Counted from the first letter of the stretch, positions 32,499 to 41,862 are shown. The stretch is DNA of 42,226 bases from Sulfurimonas sp. (GCF_023229105.1 NZ_JALNZY010000011.1:1-42226), one strand, 5' to 3'. The notes: a model not told the origin generated them from the sequence alone. Translations and numbers: made by a program.

Positions 32499-33269
32499 AT
32501 GACAATACTAGACTCGGCAATATTAGGCATAATTGAGGGCTTTACAGAGTTTTTGCCAATCTCCTCCACGGGACACCTTATAGTTGCTAGCGAATTTTTG
32601 GGTATTGAGCAAAATGCTCTCAATAAAGCATATGAGGTTATTATCCAGTTTTCGGCAATTTTGGCTGTAACCTTTAACTACAAAGATAAGTTTACCCTTG
32701 AAAAAACAGACTTATGGATGAAAGTCTTTGTAGCTTTTTTGCCCTTGGCTATTATTGGCTTCATCTTCTCCTCACAAATAAAAGAGCTCTTTAGCATAAA
32801 TGTAGTCGCCGTTATGTTTATAGTCGGCGGAGTGATATTTTTACTTGTAGAGAAATTTTTTATACATGAAGATGCACAGACTACCCACGAGGTTGAACAA
32901 ATAACACTCAAACAGTCCCTCGCAATAGGTTTTGCTCAAATATTTGCACTTATCCCCGGAACTAGCAGAGCAGGTTCTACTATTATCGGTGCACTTCTTG
33001 TTGGAGTTAGCAGAAAAGCCAGCGCCGAATTTAGTTTTTTACTTGCTTTTCCCGTAATGGGAGCAGTTGCCGCTTATGATATGTTAAAGCATTATGGAGA
33101 TTTCACAGAGGCAAATATCACTATTTTGGCAGTCGGATTTGTAGCCTCTTTTATTGTTGCATATCTGACAATCAAGCTTTTCTTGAAATTTTTAGAGAAA
33201 TTCACTTTCGTCTCTTTCGGGGTTTATAGAATAATCTTCGGTACTGTTTTACTACTAATATTTAATTGA
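32499..33269 (+). CDS. uppP: Undecaprenyl-diphosphatase
   Basis: 256 residues with about eight TM helices. The two active-site segments are present: EGFTEFLPISSTGHLI near residue 13-28 and IPGTSRAGSTIIGALLVG in the middle, the latter with the catalytic Arg. It dephosphorylates C55-PP to recycle the lipid carrier for cell-wall synthesis. Stands alone, divergent from the aminotransferase operon. Confidence 0.97.
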   Translation: MTILDSAILGIIEGFTEFLPISSTGHLIVASEFLGIEQNALNKAYEVIIQFSAILAVTFNYKDKFTLEKTDLWMKVFVAFLPLAIIGFIFSSQIKELFSINVVAVMFIVGGVIFLLVEKFFIHEDAQTTHEVEQITLKQSLAIGFAQIFALIPGTSRAGSTIIGALLVGVSRKASAEFSFLLAFPVMGAVAAYDMLKHYGDFTEANITILAVGFVASFIVAYLTIKLFLKFLEKFTFVSFGVYRIIFGTVLLLIFN

Positions 33270-33335
33270 TTTTCACTCAAAGAGTATTTTGGAATAGTAT
33301 TTGCTTATAACACTAAAAATTTATAAGAGAGCAAG

Positions 33336-33428
33336 ATGCAAACTTTACAGAGATATAGCTCTAAGCTAGAAACTTTTATAACTAAAATGGAAAATATTAT
33401 TTATACACTCAGCAAAAAAATTTTATAG
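33336..33428 (+). CDS. Possible 30-residue peptide, unsupported family
   Basis: ATG at 33336 with AGAGAG upstream and a TGCTTATAAC -10-like sequence about 25 bp before. The product (MQTLQRYSSKLETFITKM...) is basic and likely helical. It ends 6 bp inside the 3' end of convergent rdgB. No family known; could be chance. Confidence 0.25.
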   Translation: MQTLQRYSSKLETFITKMENIIYTLSKKIL

Positions 33429-34010
33429 TGTTTGTAGAATTATTTTTGCCAAACTAAGTGCTTTTGCGCGGTGAGACAAGCTCTTTTTTGTCTTTTCGTC
33501 TAGCTGACCTAATGTCTTTTCATATCCAAGCGGAATAAACATGGGATCATATCCAAAACCCCCGTCTCCAATCGCTTTTGTAATTGCCTCCCCATACATC
33601 CACCCATGAACAGAGTATTCAGCACTTTTAGTCACAACAGCTATTGCTGCGGTATAGTGTGCAGGTGAACTCTGTACATTTTTTTCTTTTATAGCATCTA
33701 TGAGTTTGTACAAATTGTCCTTATCCGTTGCATCCGCTCCGGCATATCTTGCGCTGTAGATGCCGGGTTCTCCTCTGAGAATATCAACATTTATTCCGCT
33801 ATCATCCGCTAAGACTACAACATCTTCATCGCCTAGAGCTTTAAAAACGGCTCTTGCTTTTATAAGCGCATTTGCTTTAAAATCATCCCCATCCTCTATA
33901 ATCTCAAACTCATCTATAAGTTCGCTGTAAGGGATAATCTCAAAATCTTCACAGAGTGCTTTAATCTCTCTTACTTTCCCCTTGTTGGAGGTAGCCAATA
34001 CTAGCTTCAC
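33423..34010 (-). CDS. rdgB: dITP/XTP pyrophosphatase (RdgB/HAM1)
   Basis: 195 residues from a GTG at 34010; the in-frame TTG at 34016 lacks room for the ribosome site AAGGA, which lies 6 nt before the GTG. Begins MKLVLATSNKGKVREI (substrate loop) and contains ADDSGINVDILRGEPGIYSARYAG (catalytic Asp) and GDGGFGYDPMFIP, LSHRAKAL at the end. It removes non-canonical purine nucleotides. Convergent with the region after uppP. Confidence 0.97.
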   Translation of the reverse strand: MKLVLATSNKGKVREIKALCEDFEIIPYSELIDEFEIIEDGDDFKANALIKARAVFKALGDEDVVVLADDSGINVDILRGEPGIYSARYAGADATDKDNLYKLIDAIKEKNVQSSPAHYTAAIAVVTKSAEYSVHGWMYGEAITKAIGDGGFGYDPMFIPLGYEKTLGQLDEKTKKSLSHRAKALSLAKIILQTL

Positions 34011-34082
34011 ATACAATCCTTATAAATTGCTTTGAGCATAAGTTTTTTAGATTTAAAAAGTTTGCGTAAACAATCTTTTCAA

Positions 34083-34104
34083 TATAATTACGCCATTATA
34101 TAAT
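34083..34104 (+). promoter_or_regulatory. Two TATAAT -10 candidates for the MFS gene
   Basis: Exact TATAAT at 34083-34088 and 34099-34104, ahead of AAGG and the ATG at 34119. The nearer one leaves about an 8-nt leader, so the upstream one is more likely used. Confidence 0.45.
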
Positions 34105-34118
34105 ATTTAAGGCAGATA

Positions 34119-35435
34119 ATGTTTAAAAAAGTATTTCCCCTCTCAGCAATTCTCTCTCTAAGATTTTTAGGTCTTTTTTTAGTTTTACCGGTAATCTCAG
34201 TTTATGCACTTGAACTTGAGGGTTCAACTCCTCTTCTAGTGGGTATAGTTGTCGGCGGCTATGCACTAACACAAGCACTATTTCAAGTCCCTTTTGGAAC
34301 GATGAGTGACAAGATAGGCAGAAAACCGACTCTGCTTTTTGGTCTTCTTATATTTTTAATAGGTTCGATTATTTGTGCCTACTCTACTGATATATATACC
34401 CTTATGATAGGCAGATTTCTTCAAGGTGCCGGTGCGATAGGTTCTGTTATTACGGCTATGATTTCTGATTTGGTTGCGGAGGAGATTCGGGGTAAGGCCA
34501 TGGCGATTATGGGGGCTTCCATCGCTCTTAGTTTTGCTCTTGCTATGGGGCTTGGACCTGTTTTAGGCGCTGCTTATGGAGTTGGTTTTCTCTTTATATT
34601 AACAGCTATTTTTGCTGTTTTGGCAATAATACTTCTCTTTAGTAAAGTTCCTACGCCGCCTAAGATTAAGCATACTTACCATGCAACGTCAAAAACTTCA
34701 GATATTTTAAAAGACCCAAATCTTTTAAACATGATAATCATCAATGCTATGCAAAAAGGTCTTATGACTATCGCTTTTGTTCTTATTCCTATTATTTTAA
34801 CAAGTGATACTTTTGCGTGGGAGAAGTCTGACTTATACATGGCATATCTTCCTGCCATGCTTTTTGGTTTAGCTGCAATGGGTCCAGCTGCAGTTTTTGG
34901 AGAAAAATATAACAAACCAAAAGAGATATTTTTACTCTCAATAGTTCTCTTTATAGGTTCGTTTTTAGTTATGGGGCTTACCGCTTCAAGCACAATCTTT
35001 GTAGTAGGTGTTGTGATGTTCTTCATCGCTTTTAACATGATGGAACCTCTTGTTCAATCAATGATTACCAAATTTGCCAAAGTGCACCAAAAAGGAGCTG
35101 CTCTTGGCATCTCCAACTCTATTGCCTATTTTGCAACATTCATCGGCGGAACAACTGCGGGGCTTCTTTTGGGCTTTAGCGATAGAGAAACTATCGGTGT
35201 CTCCGTAGCTGTTGTAGCTACCTTTTGGCTTCTATGGACACTAAAGCTTCAAAACCCGACTAAATATTCTCATCTATATATTGCGCAAGAAGAAGTTGAT
35301 ATCTCAAAGCTTCAAGGTCTTGAGAAAGAGCATATTGCAGAGTGGTATATAAACGATACCGAAAAACTAATTGTTATAAAATATGTAAGCAGCGCAATAG
35401 AACAAGAAGCCCTGAAAGCTAAAGTTTCTAAATAA
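34119..35435 (+). CDS. MFS transporter
   Basis: 438 residues with 12 predicted TM helices. Family signature between TM2 and TM3: FGTMSDKIGRKPTLLFGLL; TM4 GRFLQGAGAIGSVI; a cytoplasmic loop near the middle. About 50 residues after the last TM form a charged tail (LYIAQEEVDISKLQGLEKEH) that is longer than in most drug exporters. Probably a proton-driven exporter; substrate unknown. The next gene follows after 32 bp, so they may share a transcript. Confidence 0.88.
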   Translation: MFKKVFPLSAILSLRFLGLFLVLPVISVYALELEGSTPLLVGIVVGGYALTQALFQVPFGTMSDKIGRKPTLLFGLLIFLIGSIICAYSTDIYTLMIGRFLQGAGAIGSVITAMISDLVAEEIRGKAMAIMGASIALSFALAMGLGPVLGAAYGVGFLFILTAIFAVLAIILLFSKVPTPPKIKHTYHATSKTSDILKDPNLLNMIIINAMQKGLMTIAFVLIPIILTSDTFAWEKSDLYMAYLPAMLFGLAAMGPAAVFGEKYNKPKEIFLLSIVLFIGSFLVMGLTASSTIFVVGVVMFFIAFNMMEPLVQSMITKFAKVHQKGAALGISNSIAYFATFIGGTTAGLLLGFSDRETIGVSVAVVATFWLLWTLKLQNPTKYSHLYIAQEEVDISKLQGLEKEHIAEWYINDTEKLIVIKYVSSAIEQEALKAKVSK

Positions 35436-35467
35436 TATAGCATGATTTGTATAAAGCACTCTAAATT

Positions 35468-37237
35468 ATGAATAAAGAGCAAATCTCCTTAAAAACTATT
35501 TTTAATTTTGTTTTAAACAAAAAATCTCCCCTTATATATGGGCAGATTGTTACAATTTTTGCTATTCTTGTAAGCATACCGATTCCACTTATGCTTCCTG
35601 TCATGGTAGATGAAATTCTTTTAGAAAAACCCTCCTACTTTGTAGGAAGCATCAACTATCTCTTTGGAGAGACAACCCCTTTTTACTATATAGCAATAGT
35701 TACGTTTGCTGTTGTCTTTTTACGCTTAATTTACTATGTTCTTAGTGTTGTCATAACAAAAATTTTTACAAAAATATCAAAGCATGTAACCTTTATGGTT
35801 CGAAAGAAACTGCTTCAGCACTTAAAATCAGCCTCCATGAATGAGTATGAAACTCTTGGAAGCGGTGCAATTACGGCGAACTTGATTACTGATGTAAACA
35901 CGCTTGATAATTTTATTTTAACAAGTGCAAGCCGTTTTATCTCATCTGTTTTGACATTAGTTGCAGTTGGCGTTGTAATGATTGCAATAAATCCTATCTT
36001 GGGCATCTCTATCTTGATTATTCAGCCTCTGATTATGCTCCTTAGCAAAAAAATGTCAAAACAAGTAGGCTCTCTTAAAAAAGAGGAAAATAGAGCTGTT
36101 GAGAAGTTTCAAAATACTCTAGGGGAAACTCTAGAGCTATATGGGCAGATAAAAGCAAGCAACAAGGAGAACTATTTTTTTTCAAATGCAGTAGCTGATG
36201 CAAAAAATATTCAGACAACATCAAACAACTATGAGTACAAAAGCGTTGCATATGAAAAACTCTCCTACACTATATTTTTAGTCATGTTTGAATTTCTTAG
36301 AGCATCAGGTATTCTCTTAGTTGCATATAGCGATCTTAGCATAGGTATGATGTTTGCAATGTTTGGCTATATCTGGTTTATCATGACCCCTGTTCAAGAT
36401 ATACTCTCCATGCAGTATAGCTACTCCTCCGCTATGGCTGCACTTAAGAGATTAAACAAAATTTTAGAGTTAAAAAGTGAAAAAACAGGAAGCAAGAGGA
36501 TAGATTTGCACAACGTAGATATATCGTTAAAGGATTTAAACTTCTCCTACGCAAATGACAAAAATGCTCTTGAGAATATCACTCTTGAGATAAAACATGG
36601 CTCTAAAATTGCCTTTATCGGAGCCAGCGGAAGTGGTAAAACTACACTTGCCCAAATCATAGCAGGCTTTTATGAAAAAAACAGCGGCTCTCTTACTTAT
36701 AATGCGATAGAGACGGAAGATTTAGATAAAACATCTTTAAGACAAAAGATATTTTTACTCCTTCAGATGCCTATCCTTTTTAACTCTACCCTAAGATTTA
36801 ACATAACAATGGGGGATGAGAGTGTTAGTGATGAGGAGATTTATGCAGCTCTAGAAGTAGCTCAACTAACAGAGATGCTAGAGGGTATGAGAGATGGCTT
36901 AGACACGATAGTAGGGCATCACGGTATAAGGCTCTCAGGCGGTCAAAGGCAGCGTTTAAGCATTGCAAGAATGATTATTGCAAATCCAAGTGTTGTTATC
37001 CTTGATGAATCCACTTCAGCACTAGATGCTCACACTGAGGCAAAACTTCATATTGCCATTGGTCCAATACTAAAAGATAAAACAGTTATAACAATAGCCC
37101 ATAGACTAAGTACGGTTAAAAATGCGGATATGATTTATATACTAGACGCAGGAGCGATAGTTCAAAAAGGAACACATGAGGAGTTAAAAGATGAAGAGGG
37201 ACACTATGTTGAGTTTATTAAAAACCAGCTATTATAA
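35468..37237 (+). CDS. ABC exporter, fused membrane and ATPase domains (MsbA-like)
   Basis: 589 residues. Six TM helices in about 1-310, ATPase in about 340-589 with Walker A GASGSGKTT, signature LSGGQRQRLS, Walker B VVILDESTSALDA and switch IAHRLSTV. Half-transporter that works as a homodimer. MsbA-like lipid or multidrug export is possible; the substrate is not visible from sequence. The ATG has a weak ribosome site. Ends just before a bidirectional terminator. Confidence 0.88.
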   Translation: MNKEQISLKTIFNFVLNKKSPLIYGQIVTIFAILVSIPIPLMLPVMVDEILLEKPSYFVGSINYLFGETTPFYYIAIVTFAVVFLRLIYYVLSVVITKIFTKISKHVTFMVRKKLLQHLKSASMNEYETLGSGAITANLITDVNTLDNFILTSASRFISSVLTLVAVGVVMIAINPILGISILIIQPLIMLLSKKMSKQVGSLKKEENRAVEKFQNTLGETLELYGQIKASNKENYFFSNAVADAKNIQTTSNNYEYKSVAYEKLSYTIFLVMFEFLRASGILLVAYSDLSIGMMFAMFGYIWFIMTPVQDILSMQYSYSSAMAALKRLNKILELKSEKTGSKRIDLHNVDISLKDLNFSYANDKNALENITLEIKHGSKIAFIGASGSGKTTLAQIIAGFYEKNSGSLTYNAIETEDLDKTSLRQKIFLLLQMPILFNSTLRFNITMGDESVSDEEIYAALEVAQLTEMLEGMRDGLDTIVGHHGIRLSGGQRQRLSIARMIIANPSVVILDESTSALDAHTEAKLHIAIGPILKDKTVITIAHRLSTVKNADMIYILDAGAIVQKGTHEELKDEEGHYVEFIKNQLL

Positions 37238-37238
37238 A

Positions 37239-37262
37239 TAAACGCAGAAAACTCTGCGTTTA
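37239..37262. terminator. Bidirectional intrinsic terminator between ABC gene and infC
   Basis: 10-bp perfect stem (TAAACGCAGA / TCTGCGTTTA) with a 4-base loop between convergent genes. On the minus strand the stem ends in TTTA and is followed by TTTATAAT, giving a U-rich tail for infC; on the plus strand it directly follows the ABC gene stop. Confidence 0.8.
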
Positions 37263-37315
37263 AAAAACTACATTAGCTACTTTTCTAAAGAAAATTTGCT
37301 TCGCAACCGCTTTCG

Positions 37316-37831
37316 CTATTTTTGAGGTATAACGTACATGTTATAGTAACGACCCTCAAACTTAGGCTCTTTATCCATAACACCTACATCTTCAACCATA
37401 GGCCAGATTCTCAAAAGAACATCTTTTGCAGCTTCTGGGTTAGCCATCTCACGACCTCTTAAAAATACGCGAAATTTTACATGCTTACCCTCTTCAAGAA
37501 ACTCTCTTGCATGCTTGACTTTATACTTAATATCATTTTCAGCGATTTTTACAGATAGCTTAATCTCTTTAATGTCAATTTTGACTTGATTTTTTCTCTG
37601 CTCTTTTTGCTTCTTCTCTTCTTGGTACCTAAACTTGCCGTAATCCATAATCTTTGCCACAGGAGGCTTTGCGTCTGGAGCAATTAAAACTAAATCTAAA
37701 CCCATCTCATTTGCTTTTTCCATAGCTTCATCAATAGAAATTATCCCTAAAGATTCTGCTCCATCTACATTACAACGCACTTCCGGTACACGAATATCGT
37801 CATTCATTATGACACGGTCTTTTTTATTCAA
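37316..37831 (-). CDS. infC: Translation initiation factor IF-3
   Basis: 171 residues, start TTG overlapping the thrS stop as TTGA; an ATG eight codons downstream would cut the conserved N-terminal segment (NKKDRVIMNDDIRVPEVRC). IF3 N-domain, helical linker rich in Lys (YQEEKKQKEQRKNQVKID) and C-domain KHVKFRVFLRGREMANPE. It keeps the 30S subunit free and checks start codons. A non-ATG start is typical of infC and allows self-regulation. Confidence 0.97.
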   Translation of the reverse strand: MNKKDRVIMNDDIRVPEVRCNVDGAESLGIISIDEAMEKANEMGLDLVLIAPDAKPPVAKIMDYGKFRYQEEKKQKEQRKNQVKIDIKEIKLSVKIAENDIKYKVKHAREFLEEGKHVKFRVFLRGREMANPEAAKDVLLRIWPMVEDVGVMDKEPKFEGRYYNMYVIPQK

Positions 37832-39636
37832 AAATTTACCTCATTTATTTTAGTTTGTATAAGCAAAAGGAATTCACTCTCACTTAAGCTATATTGTTCT
37901 CTCGTTCTTCTGTCACGAATTGCAACAGTTCGAGACGCAACCTCTTCATCGCCTATAATTACCAACATAGGCACCCTTGTTTTTTCCGCTGTTCTGACTC
38001 TTTTGTTTAAAGAGTCGTTTTTAGAGTAGATTTCACTATCTGCCCCCAAATCCATCAACTTATCCGACAACTCCTTAGCATAATCGTTGTGCGTAGACGC
38101 AATTGGAACGATTGCTACCTGAGTCGGAGCGATAAACATCGGAAACTCTCCAGCGTAATGCTCTGTTAATATACCAATAAAACGCTCAAACGAACCTAAA
38201 ATTGCTCTATGAATCATAACTGGCTGAATTTTGTCATTATTTTCGCCATTGTACTCAAGCTCAAATCTCTCAGGTAGATTAAAGTCTAGCTGAATTGTGC
38301 CGCACTGCCACTCTCTGCCTATTGCATCGGTTATTTTAATGTCAATCTTCGGACCGTAAAAAGCTCCACCGCCCTCATCTATCTCATAAATAAGTCCATT
38401 TTTATCCATCGCTTTTTTTAAAGCCTGTGTAGAAACTTCCCACACCGCATCACTCCCAACCGCTTTTTCAGGTTTGGTAGAGATCATCATCTTGTAATCA
38501 AACTCAAATGTGGACATGATTTTATCTACGAAATCAACGACTTCAATAATCTGCTCTTCGATTTGATCTGCCCTACAAAAAATATGTGCATCATCTTGCG
38601 TGAACTCTCGAACACGAAAAAGCCCATGAAGAGCACCCGTCATCTCATGACGATGAACAACGCCATATTCAAAATATTTAATCGGTAAATCTCTATAAGA
38701 GTGTAATTCATCTTCATATATCTTAATATGGCCGACACAGTTCATTGGTTTTACACCAAACTCTATCTCATCAATATTTGTAAAGTACATATTCTCGCCA
38801 TAGTTTTGGTAATGCCCAGATGTTTTCCACAAATCCGAACGAAGCATCTCAGGACCGCGAACCGGCTCATAGCCACGTTTGCGGTGTGCTTTAAAAAGAA
38901 GCGACTCCAGTCTTGAGCGAAGTCTCCCTCCAGCAGGAAGCCAGATAGGAAAACCAGCTCCTACCTCTTCACGGAACGTAAACATCTTCATCTCTGCCCC
39001 AATCTTACGATGGTCACGTTTTTCAGCTTCAGCCATCATGTCCAGATAAGATTTCAGTGCCTCTTTATCTGCAAATGCTATACCGTATATACGAGTTAGC
39101 ATCTCATTTTTAGAGTCTCCCCCAAGGTATGCGCCTGCTATTTTAGTGAGCTTAAAGTATCTTATTAGACCGATATTTGGCAAGTGTGGTCCACGACAAA
39201 GGTCCTCAAAATCTCCTTGCTTATATATAGAAACAGTTTCGCTTGGAATTCTCGTCATGACTGCAAGCTTGAGGTGGTCATTTTTAAACTTCTCTTTTGC
39301 CTCTTGCATAGAGATTTCATATTTCTGTATCTCGTACTTTTTCTTAGCAAGAGAGAGCATCTCTTTTTCTATTGTTTTTAAATCGCCCTCGCCTATCTCT
39401 TGACTTGTTTTAAAGTCATAGTAAAAACCCTCTTTAACAGTAGGTCCCACAAAAAACTCTGCATCAGGATAAAGCGATTTAATCGCTTGCGCCATAAGAT
39501 GCGCAGTCGAGTGACGAAGAACTTCCAAGGAGTCTGCAGAATTATCAAGATGAATCTGCTCCCCCTCAAAACCAAGCTCTTTAGCAGTTTGTAAATCAAT
39601 AATTTTACCATTATGTTTTATTGCAATTGCGTTCAA
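37828..39636 (-). CDS. thrS: Threonyl-tRNA synthetase
   Basis: 602 residues, start TTG behind AGGA; the next in-frame Met is inside the editing domain. The N-terminal TGS-like region is shortened to about 35 residues before LEVLRHSTAHLMAQ, as in other Campylobacterota. The editing site HSTAH, class II motifs and Zn-site segment MNCVGHIKIY, HRHEMTGALHGLFRVREFTQDDAHIF and the C-terminal anticodon domain are complete. Coupled to infC by a 4-bp overlap. Confidence 0.97.
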   Translation of the reverse strand: MNAIAIKHNGKIIDLQTAKELGFEGEQIHLDNSADSLEVLRHSTAHLMAQAIKSLYPDAEFFVGPTVKEGFYYDFKTSQEIGEGDLKTIEKEMLSLAKKKYEIQKYEISMQEAKEKFKNDHLKLAVMTRIPSETVSIYKQGDFEDLCRGPHLPNIGLIRYFKLTKIAGAYLGGDSKNEMLTRIYGIAFADKEALKSYLDMMAEAEKRDHRKIGAEMKMFTFREEVGAGFPIWLPAGGRLRSRLESLLFKAHRKRGYEPVRGPEMLRSDLWKTSGHYQNYGENMYFTNIDEIEFGVKPMNCVGHIKIYEDELHSYRDLPIKYFEYGVVHRHEMTGALHGLFRVREFTQDDAHIFCRADQIEEQIIEVVDFVDKIMSTFEFDYKMMISTKPEKAVGSDAVWEVSTQALKKAMDKNGLIYEIDEGGGAFYGPKIDIKITDAIGREWQCGTIQLDFNLPERFELEYNGENNDKIQPVMIHRAILGSFERFIGILTEHYAGEFPMFIAPTQVAIVPIASTHNDYAKELSDKLMDLGADSEIYSKNDSLNKRVRTAEKTRVPMLVIIGDEEVASRTVAIRDRRTREQYSLSESEFLLLIQTKINEVNF

Positions 39637-39661
39637 AATTTCTATTCCTATTTTTTTGTTT

Positions 39662-39681
39662 TCTGCCTCAAAAGAGGCAGA
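39662..39681. promoter_or_regulatory. Hairpin TCTGCCTC-AAAA-GAGGCAGA in the ilvD-thrS gap
   Basis: Perfect 8-bp stem with 4-base loop, 26 bp upstream of the thrS TTG. On the mRNA strand it is followed by an A-rich run, not U, so it is not a standard terminator. A leader structure for thrS or a processing site are both possible. Confidence 0.55.
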
Positions 39682-39706
39682 CTTTAATACCTTGTGATTA
39701 TTAAAG
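39682..39706. promoter_or_regulatory. Second hairpin CTTTAATA-N9-TATTAAAG over the ilvD stop
   Basis: Perfect 8-bp arms around a 9-base loop, abutting the first hairpin and covering the ilvD stop codon (39701-39703). AT-rich, so weaker than its neighbour. Confidence 0.45.
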
Positions 39707-41386
39707 TTCAGTTTTTAAAACTGCTCCGTTTGAAGCATTTGAAACTAAAAGCTGGTAGCGTTTAAGCCACTTAGATGTAACCTCATTTTTGTGTGGTTTG
39801 TAGTTGGCTTTTCTTTTTTCAATTTCATCTTCACTTACGTTAAGTTGTAAAATGTGCTTATCTACATCTAGCTCGATTTCATCTCCATCTTGTATAAGCG
39901 CTATCAAACCGCCCTCTGCCGCTTCGGGGGAAACATGCCCGATACTAGCCCCTTTAGTTGCTCCAGAAAAGCGACCATCAGTAATAAGCGCGACACTACT
40001 TCCAAGCCCCATACCCTGGATAAGTGCAGTAGGTGCGAGCATCTCTTGCATTCCAGGACCGCCTTTTGGACCCTCATAACGGATAACAACAACATCGCCC
40101 GGCTTTACCTTACGGCTCATTATCCCTTTGATTGCTTCGCTCTGAGAGTTAAAGCAGATTGCACTGCCTTTGAACTGTCTCATACTAGGCTCAATACCTG
40201 CTGTTTTAACAACAGCTCCCTCAAGAGCTAAGTTTCCAAAAAGAATTGATAATCCCCCTACCTGAGAGTAAGCATTTTCATTTGTATGAATGATATTTTC
40301 ATCTAAAATTTTGGCATCTGCTATACGCTCGCCAAGTGTTTCACCTGTTACGGTAGGGTTGTCAAGATATAAAAGCCCGCCTCTACGACTTACCTCTTTC
40401 ATAACTGCATTTACTCCTCCGGCACGATTGATATCATCCATGTGAACAGTTGTTAATGATGGAGATATTTTAGCAATATGTGCAACATTGTCGGCGATAC
40501 TGTTGATTTTTTCAATAGGAAAATCAACTCCGGCTTCTCTTGCAATAGCTAGCATGTGAAGAACGGTATTTGAACTTCCACCCATTGCCATATCTACTAC
40601 AAACGCATTATGAACAGCTTTTTCATTTAACACATTTCGTAAATTGTATTTGCTATCATCCGCTTTTGCCATCTCTACAATTCTCTTAGCCGCTTTTTTA
40701 ACCATCTCTATACGAGCAGGAGTCATAGCTAACACAGTTCCGTTTCCAGGAAGCGCGATTCCCATGGCTTCACAAAGGGAGTTCATAGAGTTTGCAGTAA
40801 ACATTCCAGAACAACTGCCACCTGAGGGACATGCGTTGCACTCAATATCATAAAGCTCTTCATCGCTTATCTTACCCTCCGCATGCTCGCCTACAGCCTC
40901 AAAAGCAGTAGACAAATCTATAGGAGTACCATCTTTTTTATGCCCCGCCGGCATTGGACCGCCTGAGACAAAAACAGTAGGAACATTAACGCGAAGCGCT
41001 CCCATAATCATACCGGGAACGATTTTATCGCAATTTGGGATACAGATTAGGGCATCAAGCTTATGCGCATTCATAACAGTCTCGATAGAGTCTGCGATTA
41101 TTTCACGTGACGGCAAGGAGTAAAGCATACCGTCATGTCCCATTGCAATACCATCATCAACACCTATCGTGTTAAATACAAACGGTACGCCACCCGCTTC
41201 ACGAATTGCTGTTTTTACGATTTCTCCATACTCATACAGGAAAAAATGACCAGGAATGATGTCTATATAACTGTTAGCTATTCCGATAAACGGCTTATCA
41301 AAATCTTCATCTTTTAACCCAGTTGCTCGAAGTAGTGAACGGTGAGGAGCCTTATCGAAGCCCTTTTTTATAGTATCACTTCTCAT
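39701..41386 (-). CDS. ilvD: Dihydroxy-acid dehydratase
   Basis: 561 residues, normal length. Fe-S cluster Cys are in ICIPNCDKIVPGM and ECNACPSGGSCSGMFTANSMN; Mg and substrate segments include GVDDGIAMGHDGM, GGSSNTVLHMLA and GRFSGATKGASIGHVSPEAAEGG. It makes the 2-oxo acids for Ile and Val. Start ATG has AAGGA upstream and a TATAAT -10 at 41431-41436. Cotranscription with thrS is likely because no strong terminator separates them. Confidence 0.98.
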   Translation of the reverse strand: MRSDTIKKGFDKAPHRSLLRATGLKDEDFDKPFIGIANSYIDIIPGHFFLYEYGEIVKTAIREAGGVPFVFNTIGVDDGIAMGHDGMLYSLPSREIIADSIETVMNAHKLDALICIPNCDKIVPGMIMGALRVNVPTVFVSGGPMPAGHKKDGTPIDLSTAFEAVGEHAEGKISDEELYDIECNACPSGGSCSGMFTANSMNSLCEAMGIALPGNGTVLAMTPARIEMVKKAAKRIVEMAKADDSKYNLRNVLNEKAVHNAFVVDMAMGGSSNTVLHMLAIAREAGVDFPIEKINSIADNVAHIAKISPSLTTVHMDDINRAGGVNAVMKEVSRRGGLLYLDNPTVTGETLGERIADAKILDENIIHTNENAYSQVGGLSILFGNLALEGAVVKTAGIEPSMRQFKGSAICFNSQSEAIKGIMSRKVKPGDVVVIRYEGPKGGPGMQEMLAPTALIQGMGLGSSVALITDGRFSGATKGASIGHVSPEAAEGGLIALIQDGDEIELDVDKHILQLNVSEDEIEKRKANYKPHKNEVTSKWLKRYQLLVSNASNGAVLKTEL

Positions 41387-41430
41387 GAAAATCCTTTATT
41401 TTATAGTTGTTATCTTTTATTATTAGTGTG

Positions 41431-41436
41431 ATTATA
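41431..41436 (-). promoter_or_regulatory. Promoter -10 (TATAAT) for ilvD
   Basis: Consensus hexamer on the minus strand, 45 bp before the ilvD ATG, back-to-back with the tRNA promoter. No leader peptide rich in branched-chain codons was seen. Confidence 0.5.
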
Positions 41437-41467
41437 ACATTTTTTTTATATTTTTTTATAAAAACTC

Positions 41468-41496
41468 TTTACAAACAAAAATAAAATGGCTATAAT
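41468..41496 (+). promoter_or_regulatory. Strong tRNA-operon promoter
   Basis: TTTACA (41468-41473), exact 17-bp spacer, TATAAT (41491-41496), then a GC-containing discriminator. This is the best -35/-10 pair in the window. A hairpin (CACTTAA-AAA-TTAAGTG, 41503-41519) lies in the leader, a possible RNase processing site. Confidence 0.8.
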
Positions 41497-41527
41497 TCCG
41501 CTCACTTAAAAATTAAGTGCACAAATT

Positions 41528-41602
41528 GCGGGAATAGCTCAGTGGTAGAGCACAACCTTGCCAAGGTTGGGGTCGCGAGTTCGAACCTCGTTTCCCGCTC
41601 CA
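41528..41602 (+). tRNA. tRNA-Gly (GCC)
   Basis: 75 nt with CCA encoded. Acceptor GCGGGAA pairs with TTCCCGC, anticodon loop TTGCCAA gives GCC, T-loop TTCGAAC. First gene of a four-tRNA cluster. Confidence 0.97.
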
Positions 41603-41641
41603 TATTTTTTAAATTATAAACTGTTAAAAGACACCCAATAT

Positions 41642-41728
41642 GCCCGGGTGGCGAAATCGGTAGACGCAGGGGACTTAAAATCCCCCGGTAGCAATACTGT
41701 GCCGGTTCAAGTCCGGCCTCGGGCACCA
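41642..41728 (+). tRNA. tRNA-Leu (TAA)
   Basis: 87 nt with a long variable arm and encoded CCA. Acceptor GCCCGGG pairs with CTCGGGC (one G-T), anticodon stem GGGGA/TCCCC with loop CTTAAAA giving TAA. Confidence 0.97.
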
Positions 41729-41750
41729 TTGATTTTTAAATGTTTTGACT

Positions 41751-41824
41751 GGTGCCATCGCCAAGTGGTAAGGCCGCAGCCTGCAAAGCTGCTATCCCCA
41801 GTTCAAATCTGGGTGGCACCTCCA
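41751..41824 (+). tRNA. tRNA-Cys (GCA)
   Basis: 74 nt, CCA encoded. Acceptor GGTGCCA pairs with TGGCACC, anticodon loop CTGCAAA gives GCA, discriminator T as usual for Cys. Confidence 0.97.
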
Positions 41825-41862
41825 GTTGCTAACTTAAAAAATCTCTTCAACTACAAAAACGT

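Noticed and set aside
41387..41430. Leader-peptide attenuator for ilvD
   Set aside because: The leader is about 38 nt, with no run of Ile, Val or Leu codons and no terminator stem.
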